The notes beneath the pieces were generated by a model. That model was not told the DNA's origin, searched no databases, and saw only the letters and a list, made by a program, of their open reading frames with translations. Below, one piece after another: positions 8,561-14,375 of a DNA stretch of 23,512 nt (the stretch's first letter is position 1; each line of letters opens with the position of its first letter). The stretch lies in contig CAKSHT010000016.1 of the NCBI GenBank assembly GCA_934457235.1, forward strand, positions 1-23,512. Reading direction: 5' to 3'. Source of the stretch: an uncultured Oscillospiraceae bacterium. Its GTDB lineage: Bacteria; Bacillota; Clostridia; Oscillospirales; Ruminococcaceae. The position numbers and the translations under genes were made by a program.

Positions 8561-8627
8561 GTTGAAATTCTCCTTTTTGGAAATTGATAATCGTGGGAAA
8601 AACAATACACGACTTTTGCACAGTTCT

Positions 8628-8656
8628 ATTATACATGATTTTTACAAATAAATCAA
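8628..8656 (-). promoter_or_regulatory. Sigma-A promoter of the PocR-receptor/fucO operon
   Basis: On the minus strand TTGATT (8656-8651), a 17-bp spacer and TATAAT (8633-8628). The leader to the ATG at 8560 is about 60 bases. A 15-base block around the -35 is also present upstream of groES. Confidence 0.75.
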
Positions 8657-8741
8657 GGGGTTTAATGTGAAAAAAAGCAAACAGAGCCTAATTTGAGGTG
8701 AAAATTTTGTGAATATTTCACATAACGGGCATATTAAAAAG

Positions 8742-8770
8742 ACATATCCCGGACAAGCGCCGCATATAAT
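8742..8770 (+). promoter_or_regulatory. Sigma-E-like promoter of the TIGR04086/ylbJ operon
   Basis: ACATATC (8742-8748), exactly 14 bp, then CATATAAT (8763-8770). The Bacillus mother-cell sigma-E consensus is GMATATT-14-CATACAHT, so the match is 5/7 and 7/8 with ideal spacing. The embedded TATAAT could be read as a sigma-A -10, but no TTGACA-like hexamer sits 16-18 bp upstream. Transcription would start near 8777, about ten bases before the ATG. Confidence 0.5.
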
Positions 8771-8785
8771 CTGACGGGTGATGAT

Positions 8786-9166
8786 ATGCGAAAGAACTTC
8801 AGAAGATCCAGAACAGCGCCATTTGCTGCGGGGCTGAGCGTGGGATATACTGCCGCCGCCGTGGTATCTGCGGCAGGTGCGCTGATAATGTGGGCGACAG
8901 GCGCGGACAGCGGAGCCGAGTGGCTGGCTGCGATACTCGCGCTGGCTGCCGGGAGCTTCCTGTGCGGGAGGGCTGCGGGTAAGCTCCGCCGAAGAAACGG
9001 ACTTAAAACCGGAGCAGTATGCGGAGTTGTGTTTATTATCCCGCTGCTCCTGCTGGGATTGATATTCGGCAGGGCGGAGGGCGCTATGCTGCCGGTTAAG
9101 CTGCTGCTGTGCCTGGGATTTTCCGCAGCCGGCGGAGTTTCCGGGGTCAACGCTCCGGAAAAGTGA
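8786..9166 (+). CDS. TIGR04086/DUF3792-like four-helix membrane protein
   Basis: Small integral membrane protein, 126 residues, with four hydrophobic stretches at about 12-38, 45-60, 76-95 and 102-120, and basic clusters at the N-terminus (RKNFRRSR) and in the central loop (KLRRRNGLK). Size, helix number and the Gly/Ala-rich helices fit the TIGR04086 family of Clostridia and Bacilli; no biochemical function is established for that family, as far as I know. The ribosome site is weak (GGGTGAT overlapping a very short leader). It overlaps the YlbJ-like gene by one base (TGATG), so the two are translationally coupled, and both lie behind a sigma-E-like promoter, which suggests a role in sporulation. 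Confidence 0.75.
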   Translation: MRKNFRRSRTAPFAAGLSVGYTAAAVVSAAGALIMWATGADSGAEWLAAILALAAGSFLCGRAAGKLRRRNGLKTGAVCGVVFIIPLLLLGLIFGRAEGAMLPVKLLLCLGFSAAGGVSGVNAPEK

Positions 9167-10242
9167 TGGGCGCGGCAAGAAAGTATCTGCTGTCCGGGTT
9201 GGTTCTGTGCGCGGCGGCGGGAGTGATATTGTGTCCGGCGGAGCTTTCGGCGGCGGTCAGAAACTCGGTTTCCGGCTGTCTGGAGGTCGTGATACCGGCG
9301 CTGTTTGCGTTTACTGTTATCTCAATATACATTCAGCGCAGCGGACTGTATCTCACGGCATTCGCGCCGCTGACAAAGCCGCTGTCCAGGCTGCTTCGGC
9401 TCCCGGAGGAGCTGTGCGCGGTGTACCTGCTGGCAAACATTGGCGGATATCCGGTAGGCGCACGGCTCCTGTCTGAGCTTGTTAAGTCCGGGAGATTGTC
9501 GAAGAAGGACGCAGGGCGCATGCTGTGCTGCTGCTACGGGAGCGGGCCGTCTTTCGTTATAGGGACAGCAGGCACTGAGGTTTTCAGGAGCGCAGGGGCT
9601 GGCGGAGTGATATACGCAGCGTGCCTTGTTTCGTCGCTTGTTGTGGCGCTTGTCGTCTGCCGTGCCGGGGAGCGGATAACGCTCGGCAGCGGCGAAAACC
9701 GGCTTGACCTTTCCGCAGACTGCTTCGTCAGGTCGGTAGACAGCGGAGCCAGGGTAATGTATACGGTATGCGCAATGGCTACGGCATTCGCGGGGATTAC
9801 GGCTCTGCTGGAGCGCTCCGGGATAACCAGGGCGGTATCGTGGCTGCTGGAGATCGCCGGATTTGGCGGGAACGCAGACCGCGTATTCCCGGCGTTCCTG
9901 GAAGTCACGAGAGTACGCGGTATGCTGCCGGACGGAGTGCTTGCGGCTCCGTTGTGCGCGGGTCTGCTGAGCTTCGGCGGTATCTGCGTGATAATGCAGG
10001 TCATGGCGGTGTCCGGAGGGCTTGTCCCGGTGCGGGGACTGCTGATATTGAGGATACCGGCGGCGCTGCTGAGCGCAGCACTCGCGTTCCCAGTGAAATT
10101 CCTTCCGGACGCGGCGCAGGAGGTATATTCCGCGAATGCTGCGTCAGTCGAGGCGTTCTCGGTGAACGCCGGACTTTCCATGTGCGTGATGATAATGGCG
10201 GCAATTCTTATCATTTCTGTCAGCCGCATGACCAGCGAATAA
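9166..10242 (+). CDS. ylbJ: YlbJ-like sporulation membrane protein (nucleoside-recognition/Gate domain)
   Basis: Polytopic membrane protein of 358 residues with about eight hydrophobic segments. The Gate-domain signatures are visible: VIPALFAFTVIS, LLANIGGYPVGARLLSEL and CCCYGSGPSFVIGTAG; the last two correspond to the paired half-helix motifs that line the core of this fold. B. subtilis YlbJ is somewhat longer (about 408 residues), is made in the mother cell under sigma-E and is required for normal spores. The start is ATG 9166, inside the TGA of the upstream gene; the frame is open from 9109, but that would overlap by 58 bases. It converges with dpaBA, which suggests a link to dipicolinate movement or spore maturation. 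That link is inference. Confidence 0.8.
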   Translation: MGAARKYLLSGLVLCAAAGVILCPAELSAAVRNSVSGCLEVVIPALFAFTVISIYIQRSGLYLTAFAPLTKPLSRLLRLPEELCAVYLLANIGGYPVGARLLSELVKSGRLSKKDAGRMLCCCYGSGPSFVIGTAGTEVFRSAGAGGVIYAACLVSSLVVALVVCRAGERITLGSGENRLDLSADCFVRSVDSGARVMYTVCAMATAFAGITALLERSGITRAVSWLLEIAGFGGNADRVFPAFLEVTRVRGMLPDGVLAAPLCAGLLSFGGICVIMQVMAVSGGLVPVRGLLILRIPAALLSAALAFPVKFLPDAAQEVYSANAASVEAFSVNAGLSMCVMIMAAILIISVSRMTSE

Positions 10243-10245
10243 AAA

Positions 10246-10272
10246 TACCTGCCGAAAAGATTTCGGCAGGCT
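10246..10272. repeat. Left target-hairpin copy of element 1 (also terminator of the ylbJ-like gene)
   Basis: A 27-base sequence with the hairpin CCTGCCGAA-(AAGAT)-TTCGGCAGG starts 4 bases after the ylbJ stop codon. It is repeated at 10499-10525 with a single mismatch (A/C in the loop). Both copies can act as hairpin terminators, although neither has a long T run. Confidence 0.85.
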
Positions 10273-10498
10273 CAGTCTGTCAAAAAAGTAAATTTTGCCC
10301 GCGAAGCGGGCTTTTGAAATCAATTTTTTGACCCAGCTTTGCCGGGTCAAAAAATACTTCTATCCGCACAAGTGTGCGGTTTGTCGGCTATGCCGACAAA
10401 CCGTGCGCGCAGAAGCGAAGCGGTGGACTTGGGCAACGCCCAATGTCCTCGGATTGTTTCGGCGGAAAAGTCACTTTAGTGACTTTTTCGACGGTCTC
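10273..10498. mobile_element. Multi-hairpin MITE-like element, copy 1
   Basis: 226 bp, non-coding. Terminal inverted repeats are GTCAAAAAAGT (10279-10289) and ACTTTTTCGAC (10482-10492), one mismatch. Successive hairpins are GCCCGC-GAA-GCGGGC (10297-10311), TTTTTTGACCC/GGGTCAAAAAA (10324-10354), CCGCAC-AAGT-GTGCGG (10364-10379), GGTTTGTCGGC-TAT-GCCGACAAACC (10378-10402), TTGGGC-AAC-GCCCAA (10429-10443) and AAAAGTCACT-TT-AGTGACTTTT (10466-10487). The first 97 bases from 10279 match copy 2 at 91 positions. There is no transposase, so mobilisation in trans is inferred. Confidence 0.75.
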
Positions 10499-10525
10499 TA
10501 CCTGCCGAAAAGCTTTCGGCAGGCT
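10499..10525. repeat. Right target-hairpin copy of element 1 (also terminator of dpaB)
   Basis: Direct repeat of 10246-10272 with one mismatch; perfect stem CCTGCCGAAAG/CTTTCGGCAGG. It lies 12 bases beyond the dpaB stop codon on the minus strand, so it can end the dpaAB transcript. Confidence 0.85.
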
Positions 10526-10537
10526 TTCGCGTTGTCG

Positions 10538-11146
10538 TTAATCAGCGCCCGGCGCGGCGGTTATCATAGGCTGTATCTGTATGCCGTCAAGGGCGGCTTC
10601 TATCGTCTGCGGGATCCTGTTGAAATCCGCGATCATTGAAAACGGCTTGTTCACCGGATCGTCCTGGAATACCGGTACAAAATAAAAGTTCCGGTAATTG
10701 CGGAGTATACCGATGTTCTTTGAAGCGCCGGAAAGCGCGTCGTTGGTGGATACCGCGATCACTACCGGGCGCTGGCTGCGCAGATGGCTTTTTACGGCAA
10801 GACATACCGGAGTGTCTACGATACCGGCGGCAAGCTTGGCGAGAGTGTTTCCGGTGCAGGGAGCGACAAGAAGAATGTCGAACATCTTTTTCGGGCCGAT
10901 CGGCTCGACAGTCGTCAGTTCGTGAAGCACGGTCTTTCCCGTGATGTCGAACAGACGCGCGGCGTGCTCCTGCGCGCGTCCGAAGCGGGTGTCCGTGGTG
11001 TAGGCGTTGTCGGACATTATCGGGGTGATATCGCATCCGGCAGCGGTCAGTTCCGACAATACCCGGAACACCCGGGAAAACGTGCAGAATGAGCCGCATA
11101 TCGCCGCCCCTATCCGCAGCCCGGCAAGTTTTGAGATATCGGTCAT
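10538..11146 (-). CDS. spoVFB: Dipicolinate synthase subunit B (flavoprotein-like)
   Basis: Subunit B of the enzyme that makes dipicolinic acid, the calcium-chelating compound of the spore core, from a lysine-pathway intermediate. The 202 residues match the usual size (about 200). Diagnostic parts are RIGAAICGSFCTFSRVF near the N-terminus, the flavoprotein-type LLVAPCTGNTLAKLAAGIVDTPV, and AVKSHLRSQRPVVIAVSTNDALSGASKNIG. The ATG at 11146 is the only usable start in this frame before the SD. The nearest Shine-Dalgarno, AAAGGAGG (11183-11176), is 29 bases upstream with a hairpin between. It is 52 bases downstream of dpaA in the same operon. Its presence indicates that the organism can probably form dipicolinate-containing spores. 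Confidence 0.92.
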   Translation of the reverse strand: MTDISKLAGLRIGAAICGSFCTFSRVFRVLSELTAAGCDITPIMSDNAYTTDTRFGRAQEHAARLFDITGKTVLHELTTVEPIGPKKMFDILLVAPCTGNTLAKLAAGIVDTPVCLAVKSHLRSQRPVVIAVSTNDALSGASKNIGILRNYRNFYFVPVFQDDPVNKPFSMIADFNRIPQTIEAALDGIQIQPMITAAPGAD

Positions 11147-11183
11147 ATATGAATACCGCCGTATTGCAGGCGGTTCCTCCTTT
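11147..11183 (-). promoter_or_regulatory. Hairpin-spaced ribosome binding site of dpaB
   Basis: Reading on the minus strand: AAAGGAGG (11183-11176), A, then ACCGCC (11174-11169), loop TGCAATAC, GGCGGT (11160-11155), then ATTCATAT and ATG. The linear gap from SD to ATG is 29 bases; folding out the 20-base hairpin leaves 9, a normal distance. Confidence 0.55.
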
Positions 11184-11198
11184 CATGTGGCATATATA

Positions 11199-12023
11199 TC
11201 AGCGTCCGCGCACTGCCGCAAGAACTGTATTCGCAATGGCTTCCCCGGCGGTTCTGGCGGAGAATTTACCGGGCAGACCGGCGCCGTTGATGTAGTTCAC
11301 TCCGGCAGGTACCGCCCAGGATTGCTCCGGACGTCCGGCGCGGGTGGCAAGTTCAAGGTAAACCGCGCCGCGGCGGAGCTTCCCGAAATCGCTCTCCGTC
11401 AGCAGCTGCGCGGGGACTGTGTTGATTATGAGATCCGCGCTGGACGCAGCAAGCCCGGTCAGCTCTGTTGGCAGGGCGCAGAATCCGTCCAGCAGGGCAG
11501 CCTGGCGCTGTACGGGAGCCCTGGCGGTAACGGTCACGCGGCAGCGGAATTCCCGCAGGAATCGCGCGAGATAGCGTGCTATCCTGCCGTATCCGGTTAT
11601 GACCGCCGAGCTGTCGCAGAGCGCCGTGTCTGAACCACTTATCAGCAGTGAAACAGCGCCCTCTGCGGTGAGCAGTGCGTTTTTCAGCGTCAGTTCCTCA
11701 CCGGCAAAGTAATTGTAAAGCTCCAGGCGGTTTGCGGCGCAGATAGCCTCAAGCTTGTCGGAGGTGCCGCCGGACATTACGAGCGCGTCGGGCTGTGCGT
11801 ATTCCGCGATTATATCCAGCGGGAGCGGCTTATCTGACGACGGCGCGTTGATTATAGTGCCGTTGCGGGAAAATGGCAGCGGCAGGACGATGCCTGAATA
11901 TCTGCCCTGCGGTTCCGGAAAGCCGCCGCCCAGTCCCAGGGCAAATGCCCCGGTGCTCTGCGAGATTAGTTCCGCCGCATATATTATCCGTTTGTCGCCG
12001 CCAATGAAAAGAATGTTCTCCAT
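11199..12023 (-). CDS. spoVFA: Dipicolinate synthase subunit A (NADPH-binding)
   Basis: Subunit A of dipicolinate synthase, 274 residues, slightly shorter than the B. subtilis protein (about 297). The N-terminal domain (about 1-125) starts with the Rossmann-like MENILFIGGDKRIIYAAELI. The C-terminal half carries the nucleotide-binding motif SAVITGYGRIARYLARFLREF, in which the third glycine of GxGxxG is Ala, followed by SADLIINTVPAQLL, YLELATRAG and GAGLPGKFSARTAGEAIANTVL, which are typical DpaA endings. GGAGGTG five bases before the ATG at 12023 is the ribosome site. It is first in the dpaAB operon, behind a sigma-K-like promoter and divergent from the pyrophosphatase gene. Confidence 0.92.
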   Translation of the reverse strand: MENILFIGGDKRIIYAAELISQSTGAFALGLGGGFPEPQGRYSGIVLPLPFSRNGTIINAPSSDKPLPLDIIAEYAQPDALVMSGGTSDKLEAICAANRLELYNYFAGEELTLKNALLTAEGAVSLLISGSDTALCDSSAVITGYGRIARYLARFLREFRCRVTVTARAPVQRQAALLDGFCALPTELTGLAASSADLIINTVPAQLLTESDFGKLRRGAVYLELATRAGRPEQSWAVPAGVNYINGAGLPGKFSARTAGEAIANTVLAAVRGR

Positions 12024-12067
12024 GCCGCACCTCCGTACAGGTATTCCGGTAATTCCGGGTCAGTACC

Positions 12068-12095
12068 ATAATATGTAACACAGCCTGTGGCAGTG
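12068..12095 (-). promoter_or_regulatory. Sigma-K-like promoter of dpaAB
   Basis: On the minus strand CACT (12095-12092), exactly 16 bp, then CATATTATG (12075-12067). The Bacillus late mother-cell sigma-K consensus is MACM-16-CATANNNTA. The site matches at seven of nine defined positions with ideal spacing. The B. subtilis spoVF operon is sigma-K controlled, which fits. The leader to ATG 12023 would be about 37 bases. Confidence 0.45.
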
Positions 12096-12118
12096 ACGGA
12101 TTTCTATGTAATTTCCAC

Positions 12119-12147
12119 TTGAAAATGCGCCGGAAAAGTTGTATAAT
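12119..12147 (+). promoter_or_regulatory. Sigma-A promoter of ppa-maf
   Basis: TTGAAA (12119-12124), 17 bp, TATAAT (12142-12147). The leader is about 28 bases. It diverges from the dpaAB promoter region. Confidence 0.85.
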
Positions 12148-12181
12148 AAATTCACACAGGACACCTGAAAGGAGCAGATTT

Positions 12182-12757
12182 ATGAATATATGGCATGACA
12201 TCGACCCGGCGCGCATCACGCCGAATGATTTTATGGCGGTTATTGAGATAGAAAAGGGCAGCAAGAAGAAGTACGAGCTTGACAAGCAGACCGGACTTAT
12301 CGTACTGGACAGAATCCTCTACACATCAACGCACTATCCTGCAAATTACGGATTTATCCCACGCACTCTGGCGGATGACGGCGACCCGCTGGATGTTCTT
12401 GTGCTCTGCAACGAGCCTATAGACCCGCTGGTGCTTGTGCAGTGCTATCCTATCGGCGTTATCACGATGCTGGATAACGGAAAGAACGACGAAAAGATAA
12501 TCGCTATCCCGTTTGAGGATCCGACGTATAACGCATATCGCGGAATAGAAGCTCTGCCGAGCCACCTGTTTGAGGAGATGCGCCACTTCTTCTCGGTATA
12601 CAAGGCGCTGGAGGGCAAGGAAACCGCTGTCAATGAGGTAATGGGACAGAAACAGGCTGTTGAGGTCATAAAGCAGTGTATAAAGAATTACAATGAGATT
12701 TATGCGCCGCTGCATCCCTACAAGCCGGAGCACCATACAAAGGGAAGCAAGGCATGA
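12182..12757 (+). CDS. ppa: Inorganic pyrophosphatase, family I
   Basis: Soluble Mg-dependent enzyme that hydrolyses pyrophosphate and so drives biosynthetic reactions. It has 191 residues. The family I active site is complete: EIEKGSKKKYELDK supplies the basic substrate-binding residues, HYPANYGFIPRTLADDGDPLDVLVL contains the D-x-D-P-x-D metal signature, and the C-terminal part holds FFSVYKALEGK, a family feature. The frame is open from 12119, but ATG 12182 has AAAGGAG seven bases upstream, so it is chosen. The stop codon overlaps the maf start by four bases (ATGA), so the two genes are translationally coupled. Confidence 0.96.
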   Translation: MNIWHDIDPARITPNDFMAVIEIEKGSKKKYELDKQTGLIVLDRILYTSTHYPANYGFIPRTLADDGDPLDVLVLCNEPIDPLVLVQCYPIGVITMLDNGKNDEKIIAIPFEDPTYNAYRGIEALPSHLFEEMRHFFSVYKALEGKETAVNEVMGQKQAVEVIKQCIKNYNEIYAPLHPYKPEHHTKGSKA

Positions 12758-13323
12758 TACTTGCAAGCCAGTCGCCCAGGCGCAGAGAGCTTCTGGCGCT
12801 GATAACGCCGGAGTTCGAGATTATCCCGGCGCAGGGCGAGGAGGTACTTCCGGACGGGATAACGCCATGCGACGCCGTCAAGCAGCTTTCTAAGCAGAAA
12901 GCGGAGGAGATCGCGGCGCGTAAGTTCCCGGACGGCAGGATCACCGATACGATAATCGCGGCGGATACTGTTGTTGCTATAGACGGCGAGATACTCGGAA
13001 AGCCGTACAGCGCACAGCATGCTTCTGAAATGCTTCATAAGCTGTCCGGCAGGCAGCACAGTGTGTTCACAGGAGTTACGGTGATTTCCGGAGAGCAGCG
13101 CTGTACTTTCGCGGAGGAAACTACGGTGGAATTCTTCCCGCTGACAGAGCAGGAGATCGCGGACTATATTGCCACCGGCGACCCAATGGACAAAGCGGGC
13201 GCATATGGCATACAGGGACGCGGAGCGTTACTTGTACGGCGTATCAACGGCGATTATTACAATGTGATGGGACTTCCCGCCGGAGAGCTTTATCAGCGCC
13301 TCAGGTCAATGAAACTCATATGA
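12754..13323 (+). CDS. maf: Maf-family nucleoside triphosphate pyrophosphatase
   Basis: House-cleaning enzyme that hydrolyses non-canonical or excess dTTP/UTP-type nucleotides to the monophosphate and pyrophosphate. The 189 residues contain the Maf signature at the start (LASQSPRRRELL, residues 3-14), IIAADTVVAIDGEILGKP with the catalytic Asp, LSGRQHSVFTGV, and DKAGAYGIQGRGALLV with YYNVMGLP near the end. It follows ppa with an ATGA overlap; the product of the Maf reaction, pyrophosphate, is the substrate of Ppa, so the pairing is functionally sensible. A hairpin copy belonging to element 2 lies directly after the stop codon. Confidence 0.95.
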   Translation: MILASQSPRRRELLALITPEFEIIPAQGEEVLPDGITPCDAVKQLSKQKAEEIAARKFPDGRITDTIIAADTVVAIDGEILGKPYSAQHASEMLHKLSGRQHSVFTGVTVISGEQRCTFAEETTVEFFPLTEQEIADYIATGDPMDKAGAYGIQGRGALLVRRINGDYYNVMGLPAGELYQRLRSMKLI

Positions 13324-13324
13324 A

Positions 13325-13352
13325 AAACGGGCTGCGTAATGCAGCCCGTTTC
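13325..13352. repeat. Left target-hairpin copy of element 2 (also terminator of maf)
   Basis: A 28-base sequence with the stem AAACGGGCTGC/GCAGCCCGTTT around GTAAT, next to the maf stop codon. It is repeated at 13588-13615 with one mismatch. Its sequence is unrelated to the hairpin pair that flanks element 1. Confidence 0.88.
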
Positions 13353-13587
13353 AGCTTGTCGAAAAAGTATCTTTTGCCCGCGAAGCGGGCATTTGAAATC
13401 CATTTTTTGACCCAGCTTTGCCGGGTCAAAAAATACTTCTATCCGCGCAAGTGTCTAAGCGACGGCTGCGCCTTACGCAAGGCGACGACCTGCGGTCTTA
13501 CGCTGGTTTGTCGGCTTTGCCGACAAACCGTGCGCGCGGCGTGGATGTTCGGCGGAAAAGTCCCAACGTGACTTTTTCGACGGTCTC
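13353..13587. mobile_element. Multi-hairpin MITE-like element, copy 2
   Basis: 235 bp, non-coding, same orientation as copy 1. Terminal inverted repeats GTCGAAAAAGT (13358-13368) and ACTTTTTCGAC (13571-13581) are perfect over 11 bp. Blocks shared with copy 1: 13358-13454 (91 of 97 identical), 13505-13537 (32 of 33 identical) and 13548-13587. Copy 2 carries a private 50-base segment (13455-13504) with its own hairpin CGCCTT-ACGC-AAGGCG, and lacks the 47-base segment 10411-10457 of copy 1. The element looks modular, with hairpins as units. Confidence 0.75.
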
Positions 13588-13615
13588 AAACGGGCTGCGT
13601 AATGCAGCTCGTTTC
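13588..13615. repeat. Right target-hairpin copy of element 2 (also terminator of the HD-GYP gene)
   Basis: Direct repeat of 13325-13352 with one C/T difference, 2 bases from the stop codon of the HD-GYP gene on the minus strand. The hairpin serves that gene as a terminator-like structure. Confidence 0.88.
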
Positions 13616-13617
13616 TG

Positions 13618-14223
13618 TTATGCTATATGCTTGTAGGTTTCCTCAACGATATGCCAGTTGTCAAGCATCGCTTTTGCTACCTGCGGGTCGTACATCACGC
13701 CGGAGTTCTTTTCAATCTCCTCGCGGACGCGGGAAAGCGGCATGGCTCTGCGATACGCGCGGCTGCTTGCCATTGCGTCGATGGAGTCGCATACTGCGAT
13801 TATCCTGGAGCCTAGCGGTATCTCCTCGCCTTTTGCGCCGAATGGATAGCCCTTGCCGTCAAAACGCTCATGATGGTGCAGGATTATAGCGGCAATTCTG
13901 TCGAAATTGTGGCAGCCGGAGAGTATATCGGCGCCTATTTTCGGATGCTGTTTCATCAGCTCCCATTCGTGGTCGTCCAGACGTCCGGGCTTCAGCAGAA
14001 CGCTGTCTGGAATGCCGATCTTTCCTATATCGTGAAGATGTCCGGCTATATGTATCTCCCGTGTGGCATCGTGAGAAAGTCCAAGGATATGGCACAGCTC
14101 GCACGCCATGTCGCTCACCCGGCGAGAATGGTTCCCAGTGTACGGATCACGGGCGTCCAGCGCGGAGGTTATGCAGTCAACTAGGTCGTGCTCCTCAAAA
14201 TTGGTTTCACAGTCGCAGCTCAT
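13618..14223 (-). CDS. Stand-alone HD-GYP domain protein (probable cyclic-dinucleotide phosphodiesterase)
   Basis: 201-residue soluble protein consisting almost only of an HD-GYP domain, a family that hydrolyses cyclic di-GMP or related cyclic dinucleotides. All hallmark residues are seen: His32 in GNHSRRVSDMA, the HD pair His64-Asp65 in GHLHDIGKIGIPD, LLKPGRLDDHEW, KQHPKIGADIL, and HHHERFDGKGYPFG with the GYP at 125-127. There is no receiver, GAF or membrane part, so its input signal is not evident. The frame extends to 14259, but ATG 14223 has AAAGGAG seven bases upstream. The first residues, MSCDC, include two cysteines of unknown meaning. It is monocistronic, convergent with maf. Confidence 0.92.
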   Translation of the reverse strand: MSCDCETNFEEHDLVDCITSALDARDPYTGNHSRRVSDMACELCHILGLSHDATREIHIAGHLHDIGKIGIPDSVLLKPGRLDDHEWELMKQHPKIGADILSGCHNFDRIAAIILHHHERFDGKGYPFGAKGEEIPLGSRIIAVCDSIDAMASSRAYRRAMPLSRVREEIEKNSGVMYDPQVAKAMLDNWHIVEETYKHIA

Positions 14224-14268
14224 ATTATCGCTCCTTTCGGCATTAGAACAGGCTAACACCTACATTAT

Positions 14269-14297
14269 ATAATAAATCTTTTTTCGACAAAAGTCAA
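14269..14297 (-). promoter_or_regulatory. Sigma-A promoter of the HD-GYP gene
   Basis: On the minus strand TTGACT (14297-14292), 17 bp, TATTAT (14274-14269). The leader is about 40 bases to ATG 14223. Confidence 0.7.
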
Positions 14298-14346
14298 GCA
14301 GTTTTGCAAATTTGACAGAACGGTAATCATTCTCTTTTATTTGTTG

Positions 14347-14375
14347 TTGACAACCCTATTATTTTATAGTATAAT
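14347..14375 (+). promoter_or_regulatory. Upstream promoter P1 of the liv operon
   Basis: TTGACA (14347-14352), 17 bp, TATAAT (14370-14375): a perfect consensus. It would give a leader of about 327 bases to livK. Within 14376-14543 a small stem CGGACG/CGTCTG (14398-14419) and several weak pairings are seen, but no riboswitch I can name. Confidence 0.8.

Noticed and set aside
10273..10498. CRISPR array or REP/BIME cluster
   Set aside because: The hairpins within the element differ from each other, with no regular repeat-spacer pattern; only the whole unit recurs.
10295..10639. Small frame with KYFYPHKC inside element 1, similar to one at 13320-13571 in element 2
   Set aside because: The similarity comes from the shared repeat DNA. 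The frames consist of hairpin sequence, lack ribosome sites and diverge after the shared blocks, so they are not genes.
10587..11186. 199-codon frame overlapping dpaB, starting right at the AAAGGAGG
   Set aside because: The protein is Arg/His-rich without family features, while the other frame is clearly dipicolinate synthase B. The ATG position is noted only for its effect on initiation.
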